This document shows, piece after piece, positions 35,292 through 42,432 of a stretch of DNA of 64,000 bases. The notes beneath the pieces were generated by a model. The model had not been told where the DNA came from. It made no database searches and saw nothing but the letters and a program-made list of their open reading frames with translations. The position numbers and the translations under genes are program-made. Position 1 is the first letter of the stretch. Each line of letters opens with the position of its first letter. Origin of the DNA: a virus; the IMG/VR virus record IMGVR_UViG_3300023199_000051, positions 114,165-178,164 of that record; one strand, given 5' to 3'.

Positions 35292-35638
35292 TGGTGGTCA
35301 AGGTCTGCATGTGGCCGAACGGCGATGCGTCGAAAGAGCGCGTGATGTCGGTGGCCACCTTCACATGCAAGGGGCAGAGCAAGGAGGGTGAACGCCGCTA
35401 CCAGGTGAAGCTCCTCAAGGATGCCCAGTTCTCCAAGCTCGACCTCAACGATCCCGGCGCCGTGCGCCGACCTCCTGGCCGCGAAGTCTGGAGGCAGGGG
35501 TGGGTTCGAGGTCACTTCCCAGGCCGGAGGGGGATCTGGGATCTCGTCGGCGGGGCACTGAACATGATGCTGGGATCCCGCCTGGTCTCCTACCGTCGAG
35601 ACGACACGCTGCCGCGTGAAGCCAACATTACACCTTGA
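35288..35638 (+). CDS. Hypothetical protein, 116 aa
   Basis: ATG 35288 overlaps the preceding stop as ATGA. The protein is small and basic (VVKVCMWPNGDASKERVMSV...GREVWRQGWVRGHFPGRRG) with no export signal or known motif. It ends just ahead of a promoter-like region. Codon pattern and coupling make it credible. Confidence 0.62.
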   Translation: MMVVKVCMWPNGDASKERVMSVATFTCKGQSKEGERRYQVKLLKDAQFSKLDLNDPGAVRRPPGREVWRQGWVRGHFPGRRGIWDLVGGALNMMLGSRLVSYRRDDTLPREANITP

Positions 35639-35645
35639 CAGACGG

Positions 35646-35685
35646 CCTACAGCTCTGTAGGTGTAGTGTGACATCCATCCCTACA
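35646..35685 (+). promoter_or_regulatory. Half-site cluster before the XRE gene
   Basis: CCTACAGCTCTGTAGG at 35646-35661 is a perfect palindrome (6-bp arms around GCTC). TGTAG recurs at 35662 and CTACA at 35681. These are the same half-sites as at 26709-26737 and in the TGTRG-N9-CTACA sites. They lie 23-62 bases ahead of an XRE-family start codon, which suggests autoregulation. Confidence 0.55.
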
Positions 35686-35707
35686 AAGACGTAGAGGCGC
35701 AGGACAC

Positions 35708-36154
35708 ATGAAGCAGGGCAGTGACAAGCCGCTCAACAAGGGTGCAGAGGCGGCCAGGGCCTTCGGGCGCAAGCTCCGCGAGCTGCGGAAGGCAGCTGGT
35801 CTGTCGCAGCGACTGCTGGTGCATGCAGCCTCTGAAGGCAACCACATCCCAGGCATCGTCACTCCGGCGATGGGCCACTGGGAAGTGGGTCGCCGCATCC
35901 CGCTGCCAGGCCAGCTGTACGTGATCATGGAGGCCTTGAACGCCACGGAGGCCAACCGGCTGGCCCTCCTTGACCTGGCGGCCGAGGCCAACCTCACCTA
36001 CCGCGACATGATGGGGATGGTGGAAGGGCTGCCTGACAGCGACCGTCTCCAGCGATGGGAGTTTCAGGCCGCCTCCTCCTTCCAAGGGCTCCGCGCCACC
36101 CGCAGCGAGTGGCGTCAGCTCAACAAGGAGGCGGCAGAAGAAGATGCAGCGTAG
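35708..36154 (+). CDS. XRE-family transcriptional regulator, 148 aa
   Basis: ATG 35708 is preceded by GGCGCAGGACAC. Residues 15-75 form an XRE HTH (AFGRKLRELRKAAGLSQRLLV ... MGHWEVGRRIPLPGQL), longer than usual between helices 2 and 3. The C-terminal half is helical and probably dimerises. It is the last gene before the CRISPR region. Its own promoter has CTACA/TGTAG half-sites, so it is one candidate for the protein that reads the motif shared by many promoters here. Confidence 0.8.
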   Translation: MKQGSDKPLNKGAEAARAFGRKLRELRKAAGLSQRLLVHAASEGNHIPGIVTPAMGHWEVGRRIPLPGQLYVIMEALNATEANRLALLDLAAEANLTYRDMMGMVEGLPDSDRLQRWEFQAASSFQGLRATRSEWRQLNKEAAEEDAA

Positions 36155-36170
36155 CCGTCGAACCGATGCT

Positions 36171-36300
36171 TTTCCCCTGTGGGAAATCGAGAGTGGTGCT
36201 CTCGGCGGGGGTGTGGTGACCCCCATGGATCTGTAGAGGCTTCGGCCGACACAGCTCCCGAGTGGGCAGTCCTGGAGACAGGGCTGCCCACTTCTAGTTG
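36171..36300 (+). terminator. Run of four hairpins after the XRE gene, last one terminator-like
   Basis: Four inverted repeats follow one another: TTTCCC/GGGAAA (36171/36181), CGAGAG/CTCTCG (36188/36199), GGGGGT/ACCCCC (36207/36219) and AGTGGGCAG/CTGCCCACT (36261/36284), the last followed by TCTAGTTG. The stretch is non-coding. It may insulate array 1 from the upstream operon or be a small structured RNA. Confidence 0.5.
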
Positions 36301-36358
36301 TAGGGGCCCTGCGCATAGTGACAGGTTAGAAGTAGGGTTTCGCTGATGACTAGCGCTG

Positions 36359-36379
36359 TGTGGTACAGGAGGCTACAAT
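36359..36379 (+). promoter_or_regulatory. TGTRG-N9-CTACA site in front of CRISPR leader 1
   Basis: TGTGG (36359) - nine bases - CTACA (36373), followed by AT, in the AGGCTACAAT context typical of the other copies. It begins 32 bases before the leader hairpin, so array 1 is probably transcribed from a promoter under the same control as the cas operon. Confidence 0.6.
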
Positions 36380-36390
36380 AGGAGCACCTA

Positions 36391-36569
36391 CGAGCGGTCC
36401 AGTGCTGCACTACAGCACGGTCACCGCTCGCAGGGACCCTTGATCCTTGAAAACCAGCGGGTGTGTTAGCGAAAACGCACTCGTAAGCTGCTGGTGCCAG
36501 CAGCCTAAAAGGCACCCGCTCGCACAGCTACCCGGAGCCCCGCTCTGTGTGCGAATCGTGAGTAGGGAG
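36391..36569 (+). promoter_or_regulatory. CRISPR leader 1
   Basis: The first 70 bases (36391-36460) match leader 2 at 67 positions and include a long hairpin: CGAGCGGT (36391) with ACCGCTCG (36423), and GTGCTG (36402) with CAGCAC (36413). The last 54 bases before the first repeat (36516-36569) are identical to leader 2. The middle differs. Conservation next to the repeat is what Cas1-Cas2 integration sites show. Confidence 0.75.
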
Positions 36570-37502
36570 GTCGCAGCGGTCTGCTGACTGCTGCGTGTGT
36601 TGGAGCGGCCTGCACAGCCCGCCGTCATCGAGCCCGTGCACGGTCGCAGCGGTCTGCTGACTGCTGCGTGTGTTGGAGCATCGCAACCGTGTCAAGCTGG
36701 TTCGTCGGCATCGGGTCGCAGCGGTCTGCTGACTGCTGCGTGTGTTGGAGCTGCGTGGCGAGGTGCTCCGCCCAGATGGCGTCTGGTCGCAGCGGTCTGC
36801 TGACTGCTGCGTGTGTTGGAGGTAGTCGGAGGAGTCGATGGCGCCGCGGGGGTGGTCGTCGCAGCGGTCTGCTGACTGCTGCGTGTGTTGAAGGCGACTG
36901 GAGCTGCGCACCTTGTGCCGGGCAACGCGAGGTCGCAGCGGTTTGCTGACTGCTTCGTGTGTTGAAGGGTCATCGGCACCCGGCGCACGATCGGGATGCC
37001 ACTTCGTCGCAGCGGTCTGCTGACTGCTGCGTGTGTTGGAGGGTCATGGTGGTCTCCGCTAGCATCGCGGAGGACCTCGGGCGCAGCGGTCCGAGGGCTG
37101 CTGCGTGTGTTGGAGCGCGGAAGTACCGGGCTTCGACCTGGGCGTCTGTTGCCTCCGGCGCAGCGGTCTGCTGACTGCTGCGTGTGTTGGAGAGAGGCGT
37201 GTGTTGGAGGTGGGATGGGTGGTCATCGGATACCATATTCATGCTCGTCGCAGCGGTCTGCTGACTGCTGCGTGTGTTGGAGGCCCATCCGGGAGGTCAT
37301 CGACGACCTCGCCGAGCAGGTCGCAGTGGTTGAGAGGCCGCTGCGTGTGTTGGAGGATCAGGAAGAAGGCCAACTGGAAGGGGCGCCACTCGGGGCCGCA
37401 GCGGTCTGTTGACTGCTGCGTGTGTTGGAGCCCGTTTCCGCCCTTCAGAAACACTGTGCCGGCGGGGTCGCAGCGGTCTGCTGACTGCTGCGTGTGTTGA
37501 AG
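36570..37502 (+). CRISPR. CRISPR array 1: 13 repeats of 36 nt, 12 spacers
   Basis: Repeats start at 36570, 36643, 36715, 36786, 36858, 36932, 37006, 37080, 37157, 37247, 37320, 37395 and 37467. The consensus begins GTCGCAGCGG and ends GCGTGTGTTGGAG, often followed by C. Spacers are mostly 35-39 bases. A stem of 10 bp (CGCAGCGGTC with GACTGCTGCG, loop TGCT) is kept even in divergent copies such as 37080 and 37320. After the ninth repeat a 17-base extra copy of the repeat end (AGAGGCGTGTGTTGGAG) precedes the spacer. The architecture, GTCGC - stem - GCGTG - TTGRA, is that of type I-C repeats, which matches the cas genes downstream. The array is read left to right from leader 1. Confidence 0.95.
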
Positions 37503-37564
37503 CCACGACGAGCCGGGCGTGTATATCGGGGAGCTGCGTCGGGGCGTAGCGGTCGGAACTCCAT

Positions 37565-37634
37565 TGCACGAAAAGGCAGTTTATGCCTGCAATATGAAGA
37601 ATTGTGTGCGGTTTGTGCCACGGCAGGCTACATT
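37565..37634 (+). promoter_or_regulatory. Composite promoter: TGCAC-GAAAA box plus TGTRG-N9-CTACA site
   Basis: TGCACGAAAA starts at 37565, TGCA recurs at 37588, and TGTGC-N9-CTACATT spans 37614-37634. The G of GAAAA (37570) is 55 bases before the A of AGGCTACATT (37625), exactly as at 49264/49319 and 61665/61720. The start codon follows 29 bases later behind GAGGAAG. Confidence 0.65.
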
Positions 37635-37662
37635 AGGGGTGTCACCAACGAGGAAGACGTCA

Positions 37663-38256
37663 ATGCTCCCCACCACGGATAGCACCGAACACCACCATTT
37701 GGAGTGTCTGATACTGAGGTCAACCTCAAAGCTGCGGCGTGTTCGAGAAGCACGCGGGTACTCCCAGGTCGCACTCGCCCAACGCACTGGGGTCAGCCAG
37801 CCAGACATCTCTGCCCTGGAGCGTGAAGCGCTGTCTCCGACTGGAACAAATGGCACCTGGCGCTGCCAGGTCTACGACCTGGCAGACGTGTTGGGGGTGC
37901 TCCCGGGGGAGTTGTTCCCCAGAGCAGACGCACCCTGCACGGTCCCACTTGATCATGCCGCTAGCGTGGCTCACCCCGCTGACCTGGAAGCCCTCATTGA
38001 GGTCCACGAGGACATCCAGCTTCTCATTGTCGCCATGGAGCAGTTGCCAGCACAGGGCCGTCGCGCTCTGGCTCTGCGCTATGGAATCGGCGGCCACGAA
38101 GAGCACAGCCTCGCTGCAGTCGGCCGGAAGCTGACGCCGCCTGTGGGCGCGGAACGTGCCCGTCAAATTGTGCGCACGGCCTACTTCCAACTCCGTGAGT
38201 GTGGCCCTATCCCCGCTGCCTACCCTTCCCTCATGTACACCCCCCGGAGCTTCTGA
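37663..38256 (+). CDS. Regulator with XRE HTH and sigma-70 region-4-like domain, 197 aa
   Basis: Of several in-frame starts, ATG 37663 behind GAGGAAGACGTCA fits the promoter. Residues 20-60 form an XRE HTH (LRRVREARGYSQVALAQRTGVSQPDISALE). Residues about 120-180 read LPAQGRRALALRYGIGG...LAAVGRKL...AERARQIVRTAYFQLRE, the layout of sigma factor region 4, whose second helix reads the -35 element. It may therefore bind RNA polymerase as well as DNA. It lies between array 1 and the GHKL-protease gene, with which it overlaps (TGATG). Confidence 0.72.
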   Translation: MLPTTDSTEHHHLECLILRSTSKLRRVREARGYSQVALAQRTGVSQPDISALEREALSPTGTNGTWRCQVYDLADVLGVLPGELFPRADAPCTVPLDHAASVAHPADLEALIEVHEDIQLLIVAMEQLPAQGRRALALRYGIGGHEEHSLAAVGRKLTPPVGAERARQIVRTAYFQLRECGPIPAAYPSLMYTPRSF

Positions 38257-39824
38257 TGAAATGGTTCGACATCGACAAAGAGGGCATGCGCAAGGTGCTT
38301 GCCCGTCGCAGCATCGCCCACGCGCTGCTGGAGCTGGTACAGAACGCGCTCGACGAGCCCGGCACGACGAGCGTGAAGGTGCGGATCAGCCCGGTGCCCC
38401 GCAAGCCCTTCGCCTGGGTCGAGGTGTCCGATGACGCGCCGGAGGGCTTCAAGCGCCTGTCCGACGCCTGGACGCTGTTCGCCGAGAGCTGGAAGAAGGG
38501 GGACGCGACCAAGCGCGGCCGGTTCAACATCGGTGAGAAGCTGGTCCTCGCCATGGCCCGCGAAGCGGCCATCACGACGACGACGGGGACCGTCCTCTTC
38601 GAGGAGGCTGGGCGCCGCCGCACCCGCGCTTCGACCGAGAAGGGCTCCCTGGTCTGGGTGCTGCTCCGCATGACCCGCGCTGATGTGGCTGAGGCGGAAG
38701 CTGTGCTTCACCGCGTCCTGGTCCCGGATGGGATCACCTTGACGGTGGCCGTCACTGGGGAGGGACCGGGCGACGATCTATCCACCGTGGTCGAGCCGTC
38801 GGAGCCCCTGGCCGTCTCCACCGTCTCGCTGCCCACCGAGATCGCCGACGATGGGGGCTACCTGCGCCCCACCGCCCGCAAGACCACAGTCGCCATTCAC
38901 GAGCCTGCCGACGACTCTGGCGCCTGGCTGTATGAGATGGGGATCCCCGTCGTCCAGCTCGACACGCCCTGGTCGGTCGACGTTCAGCAGCGCATCCCGC
39001 TCAACCTCGACCGGGACAACGTCACGCCGGCCTACGCCCGGAAGGTGCACGCCGCGGTGCTCAACACCATGCGGGAAGAGCTGAGTCGCTCCGAGGAGCA
39101 CCGAGGCTTCAGTGCTTGCGAGCCCTGGGTTCGGGAGGCATCTGGCGCTCCAGAATGTGACGACGACGCATTCAAAGCGGTCCTCGACGCACGCTTCGGC
39201 GAAGACCGGGTCATGGCCGACCCCTCCGACCGCGAGGCTGGTATGAACGCCGTCAGTCACGGATACAAGCTGGTGTACGGCAACCAGCTCAACGCCGGGA
39301 AGCGCAGGAAGCTCCGCGAGCTGCGTGCCAAGGGCGACGACCCCCTCGTCCCGGCCGGGCGTACCCGCTTCAAGAGCCCCAAGCCCTACAGCGACGATCC
39401 CGACGCGCCCCAGGTCAAGGTCATCCCCGAGTACGACTGGACCGACCGGCAGCACGAGGTAGTCGCCTACGCCAAGCATGTCGCGGCCGAGCTGGGCGTC
39501 ACGCTCCAGCTCACCGTGCGCATCGTCCACACCACCAACGGCTTCGCAGCCTGCTACAGCCCTGGACAGCTCGACCTCGGACAGCTCGACCTCAACCTCT
39601 TCCGCCTGGGCCACGACTGGTTCAAGGGCACGGGTCCGGGTGCCCTGGAGCGCGTCAACGATCTGTTCATCCACGAGTTCGGTCACCACTACGAGGACAA
39701 CCACCTGTCCAGCGACTACCACGACGCCTTGACCCGCCTGGGGGCAGCTCTGACCCGCGCCGCCTTGGAGCGGCGGCTGCGCCCTGGCGACTTCGGCTAC
39801 AAGCTGTCTGGGGGTGCGCAATGA
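38256..39824 (+). CDS. GHKL (Hsp90/histidine-kinase type) ATPase fused to a zinc metallopeptidase, 522 aa
   Basis: The start ATG overlaps the previous stop (TGATG). N-terminal part: N-box ELVQNALDE (26-34), G1-like VEVSDDAPEGF (55-66) and a GRFNIGEKL loop (about 90), the ATP-binding Bergerat fold shared by MutL, Hsp90, gyrase B and MORC-type proteins. A transducer-like middle follows. C-terminal part: DLFIHEFGHHYEDNH (about 470-484), an HExxH zinc protease signature, in helices like those of gametolysin/WLM-type peptidases. The combination of ATP-dependent dimer switch and protease is unusual and resembles the logic of defence modules. No partner is known. It sits between array 1 and the cas operon. 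Confidence 0.78.
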   Translation: MKWFDIDKEGMRKVLARRSIAHALLELVQNALDEPGTTSVKVRISPVPRKPFAWVEVSDDAPEGFKRLSDAWTLFAESWKKGDATKRGRFNIGEKLVLAMAREAAITTTTGTVLFEEAGRRRTRASTEKGSLVWVLLRMTRADVAEAEAVLHRVLVPDGITLTVAVTGEGPGDDLSTVVEPSEPLAVSTVSLPTEIADDGGYLRPTARKTTVAIHEPADDSGAWLYEMGIPVVQLDTPWSVDVQQRIPLNLDRDNVTPAYARKVHAAVLNTMREELSRSEEHRGFSACEPWVREASGAPECDDDAFKAVLDARFGEDRVMADPSDREAGMNAVSHGYKLVYGNQLNAGKRRKLRELRAKGDDPLVPAGRTRFKSPKPYSDDPDAPQVKVIPEYDWTDRQHEVVAYAKHVAAELGVTLQLTVRIVHTTNGFAACYSPGQLDLGQLDLNLFRLGHDWFKGTGPGALERVNDLFIHEFGHHYEDNHLSSDYHDALTRLGAALTRAALERRLRPGDFGYKLSGGAQ

Positions 39825-40525
39825 GCAACCCCCTCGACAACATCGACGACGCCACACTGGCAGCTGCAGTGCGGGAGGCGCTGTACGTCGAAGCCTGCCA
39901 CGTCACAGGAACGCACAATCCACGGCACACACCCCTGTACATCTGCGTGGAACAGAAGAGGGCGATGGTCGGCCGGTTGCTGCGGGAGCTGAAGCTGAGT
40001 GCCTACGACCTTCCCCGAAAGGGGGACTACTGGACACGGCGGTACCAGGAGCAGGCCAAGAGCGGCGACCAGAAAGCGTTGCTTACCTGGGGCATGGAGG
40101 AGGCATGGCTGGACTACTGGGCGCCTGCTGACGTGCTACGGGGCCTGGACCATGGACCCTGGGACTACGGAGAACGGGAGCGGCTGGCGCGCCGCCTGCG
40201 TAAGGAGCTGACCATCGAGATCCCCCTCTCGACGTCGGCTGGCAGGAAGGCTGGCAAGTACCACGGGCCCTTGGTCGGCATCGAGATGGTGGCACATGGG
40301 CTCCTCATCACGCCCCGGCCGAACCTGTACTCGGTGAGCACTTTCCGGTACTGGCTCCTGGTGAGGCTGACTGGTGGCGTGCGCCTGGTCACGGTCGACG
40401 GCAGCTACCACAAGGCCGACACCGAAGCGCCTACCAGCACTCCCCTCTCCGGGGCCAAAGAGATTGCATCGTGCATCAAAGAGTGCGTCGAAGCACTGAA
40501 ACCGGCAGATACCTCCACGTCGTAG
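39821..40525 (+). CDS. Hypothetical protein, 234 aa
   Basis: ATGA overlap with the GHKL-protease gene. Sequence begins SNPLDNIDDATLAAAVREALY and contains CHVTGTHNPRHTPLY, a Trp/Asp-rich middle (MEEAWLDYWAPADVLRG) and a beta-rich end (YWLLVRLTGGVRLVTVDGSY). No family recognised and no export signal. Co-translation with the protease gene suggests a linked job. Its last bases overlap the next promoter. Confidence 0.65.
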   Translation: MSNPLDNIDDATLAAAVREALYVEACHVTGTHNPRHTPLYICVEQKRAMVGRLLRELKLSAYDLPRKGDYWTRRYQEQAKSGDQKALLTWGMEEAWLDYWAPADVLRGLDHGPWDYGERERLARRLRKELTIEIPLSTSAGRKAGKYHGPLVGIEMVAHGLLITPRPNLYSVSTFRYWLLVRLTGGVRLVTVDGSYHKADTEAPTSTPLSGAKEIASCIKECVEALKPADTSTS

Positions 40526-40541
40526 CCTCTCGTGCTACATT
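40521..40541 (+). promoter_or_regulatory. CGTAG-N9-CTACA site
   Basis: CGTAG (40521) - nine bases - CTACATT (40535-40541), one mismatch from the shared motif. It straddles the stop of the previous gene and lies 38 bases ahead of the next start codon at 40579. Confidence 0.5.
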
Positions 40542-40578
40542 CCTGATACACCCTCACTGTTGACATCCCGGAGTAGGC

Positions 40579-40734
40579 ATGTCTGAGTCCACACACCGCG
40601 AGACTGACCGCGAACGCGAGGCGCGACTGCGCCGGTATGCCTTCGTCGCCACCGTGCTGCTTGCGCCCTTCTGGGTGCCGGCTGGCATCGCTGCAGGGCT
40701 CATGGATAGCTGCTGCCAGCGGGGGGCGCAATGA
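40579..40734 (+). CDS. Small membrane protein, 51 aa
   Basis: ATG 40579 follows CCCGGAGTAGGC. The product has a charged N-terminus (SESTHRETDREREARLRR) and one hydrophobic span (YAFVATVLLAPFWVPAGIAAGLM) with a CC pair near the end. Its stop overlaps the SprT-like gene (ATGA). The promoter motif upstream and the coupling support it. Charged cytoplasmic head plus single span resembles small phage regulators or holin-like proteins, without evidence for either. Confidence 0.6.
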   Translation: MSESTHRETDREREARLRRYAFVATVLLAPFWVPAGIAAGLMDSCCQRGAQ

Positions 40735-41240
40735 CTGAAGCTGCCATCCGTGCCGAGTTCGAGCGCCTGTGCACCCTGGATGTCTTCGGAGGCGTCTTCG
40801 ACGAACGGCTGCCCGCGCTCCACCTTGAGCAGCACAGCGACGTCCGGCGCTGCAAGGGCGAAGCCGATCTCGATGACTGGCTCGTCGTCGTGCACCTCTG
40901 GGAGGGGCAGAGCTGGGGTGAGACACGCGAGACGATGCTGCACGAGCTGGTGCATCTGTCGGGGCCAGCCTGCTGGCGCGGCCACTACGCACCCTTCAAG
41001 CGCAAGCTGCTCGCAGCTGCACTGGAAGCCTGGGGCTTGCAGGGCAGCCTGCTCGGGTGGACGCCGTGCCAGCCGTACCGCCAGCTCGACCACCATCTCG
41101 TCGACGCCCTGGACCACCCATGGAGGACAGCTGTGAAGAGGGCTGTCGCTGAAGCGGTGGAACACCTGCGACTGCTGCTGTCCGTGAGGGCGGTCGGAGC
41201 GGCTGGCTGCACCGGGCTGCGGGGGGCCGGTGATGAATGA
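40731..41240 (+). CDS. SprT-like zinc metallopeptidase, 169 aa
   Basis: ATGA overlap fixes the start. TMLHELVHLSGP (about residues 68-79) is the HExxH zinc motif, followed by WRGHYAPFKRKLLAA, where the third His ligand is expected. This is the SprT/WLM arrangement, as in proteases that act on DNA-protein crosslinks. The remaining 60 residues are helical and basic. It is the second zinc protease in this cluster. Confidence 0.75.
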   Translation: MTEAAIRAEFERLCTLDVFGGVFDERLPALHLEQHSDVRRCKGEADLDDWLVVVHLWEGQSWGETRETMLHELVHLSGPACWRGHYAPFKRKLLAAALEAWGLQGSLLGWTPCQPYRQLDHHLVDALDHPWRTAVKRAVAEAVEHLRLLLSVRAVGAAGCTGLRGAGDE

Positions 41241-41490
41241 CCGCCTGCCTTGTGGCCACCACACTGCGTGTGTCGTCTCCACCGACGAGGGCACGCACTA
41301 TTGCGGGCGGTGCGAGGAGGTTGCTCGCCTCCTCGACGACACCGAGCGGCTGCAGGCCGAGATTGACCGCCTGCAAGCCAACGCCACCGCCCGCGAAGGG
41401 TTGCTGCGCCGCCGGACTGATGCACTACGTGAGGCCGAGCGGGAGCGGGCTGCCTTGCGGTCGCGGTCGGAGGAGGACCCCGATGCGTGA
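41230..41490 (+). CDS. Zinc-knuckle/coiled-coil protein, 86 aa
   Basis: GTG 41230 or ATG 41233 start this frame; both overlap the preceding gene by under 12 bases. The N-terminus has CGHH...C...HYCGRCEE, a likely zinc knuckle, followed by a heptad-like coiled coil (RLLDDTERLQAEIDRLQANATAREGLL). Function unknown; a DNA- or protein-binding adaptor is possible. Confidence 0.58.
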   Translation: MMNDRLPCGHHTACVVSTDEGTHYCGRCEEVARLLDDTERLQAEIDRLQANATAREGLLRRRTDALREAERERAALRSRSEEDPDA

Positions 41491-41569
41491 TCCGCACTGG
41501 CATGCCGTCGGACAGGTAGGAATCTTTCGAGGATAGGTGACGCAGGTACCTTTGAGAGGGTATGTAGTA

Positions 41570-41590
41570 TGTGTCACATTAGACTACACC
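41570..41590 (+). promoter_or_regulatory. TGTRG-N9-CTACA site before the cas operon
   Basis: TGTGT (41570) - nine bases - CTACA (41584). The core is AGACTACACC, one base off AGGCTACA. It lies 39 bases ahead of the cas5 start and is the only promoter-like element in the gap, so the effector genes are probably controlled with the other motif-bearing operons. Confidence 0.6.
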
Positions 41591-41628
41591 GCACACACTG
41601 AACACCCAGCACCGAGGACTCAACAGCA

Positions 41629-42432
41629 ATGGATACTGCGACCCACCGAAGAGGTGCGGACCGTGACCAGCACGTCACGCTCCGCCTCTGGGGACTGGAA
41701 GCGCTGTGGACGCCGGCGCACGTCCGGGCCAACCCCTACAGCTACCCGGTTCCGACCTACAGCGCGTTGAAGGGCGTCCTTCGCGCCATCTACTGGAAGC
41801 CGCCCTTCGAGTACGAGCCCTTGTGGGTGTCCGTGCTCAAGCCGATCCGGTACGAGACCCGATCGATGATCGGAGTGGTCAACACCCTGGCACAGGCTGA
41901 CAAGGACCCTGACGGTAACGGCGGCCGTACTCGCTACACGCAGAGCATCCTGTGGGACGTCGACTACGTGGTGCGGGCGCGGCTCGTCAAGAACCCCCAC
42001 TACCCGCACAAGACGCTGCATGCGTACCACCAGGAGATTCTGCGACGGATGCGGCGTGGCGAGCAGTATGGGCCGCTGTACATGGGCAAGTCCGAGTTCG
42101 CCGCCAACTACGAGCTGATCGAGGAGGGCGACGAGCTTCCAGCCCCGCAACCCATCACGATGGACCTGGGGAGCATGCTCTTCGATCAGATCCCCCTACA
42201 GCTGGGCAGCTGGCGCAGCCGGAGGAGGTGGCGCAAGCGGAAGGCTGCAGGCCGCAAGGTCAGCAAGCGGGAGCCCTGGAAGCAGGAGCTGATGCCCGTG
42301 TTCCACAAGGCCACGATGCAGGGCGGCGTGGTTCACTTCCCGGCCGATCTGATGGACCGCTACCGCGACCAGATCTTCGAGGCGCGGGCCAAGACCCACC
42401 AGGACACGAGGGGGGACCATGTTGCTGCTTGA
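41629..42432 (+). CDS. cas5: Cas5c (Cas5d), type I-C crRNA-processing and Cascade subunit, 267 aa
   Basis: The N-terminus LRLWGLEALWTPAHV and YPVPTYSALKGVLRAIYWKP (residues 39-58) are the type I-C Cas5 signature, followed by VLKPIRYETRSM. The central KTLHAYHQEILRRMRRGEQY and LYMGKSEFAANYELI correspond to the Lys/His-rich catalytic segment and the LGCREFAA-like segment of the family. In type I-C systems, which lack Cas6, Cas5 cuts pre-crRNA at the 3' base of the repeat hairpin, leaving an 11-nt 5' tag; the repeats in both arrays fit this. ATG 41629 follows GAGGACTCAACAGCA. The end overlaps cas8c by 14 bases. The C-terminal 60 residues are more basic than usual. Confidence 0.92.
   Translation: MDTATHRRGADRDQHVTLRLWGLEALWTPAHVRANPYSYPVPTYSALKGVLRAIYWKPPFEYEPLWVSVLKPIRYETRSMIGVVNTLAQADKDPDGNGGRTRYTQSILWDVDYVVRARLVKNPHYPHKTLHAYHQEILRRMRRGEQYGPLYMGKSEFAANYELIEEGDELPAPQPITMDLGSMLFDQIPLQLGSWRSRRRWRKRKAAGRKVSKREPWKQELMPVFHKATMQGGVVHFPADLMDRYRDQIFEARAKTHQDTRGDHVAA

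Noticed and set aside
37270-37319. Self-targeting: spacer near 37285 shares GAGGTCATCGACG with the DUF262 gene near 56575
   Set aside because: Only about 13 bases match, in a common codon string; not a protospacer.
36597-37500. Several overlapping plus- and minus-strand ORFs rich in Cys-Val-Cys-Trp or Asn-Thr-Arg-Ser-Ser-Gln repeats across array 1
   Set aside because: They are translations of the CRISPR repeat; the peptides repeat with the repeat period and appear in several frames.
41483-41536. 17-codon ORF (starts ATGCGTGATCC) between the coiled-coil gene and the cas promoter
   Set aside because: Too short to support, though it overlaps the previous stop in the usual manner.
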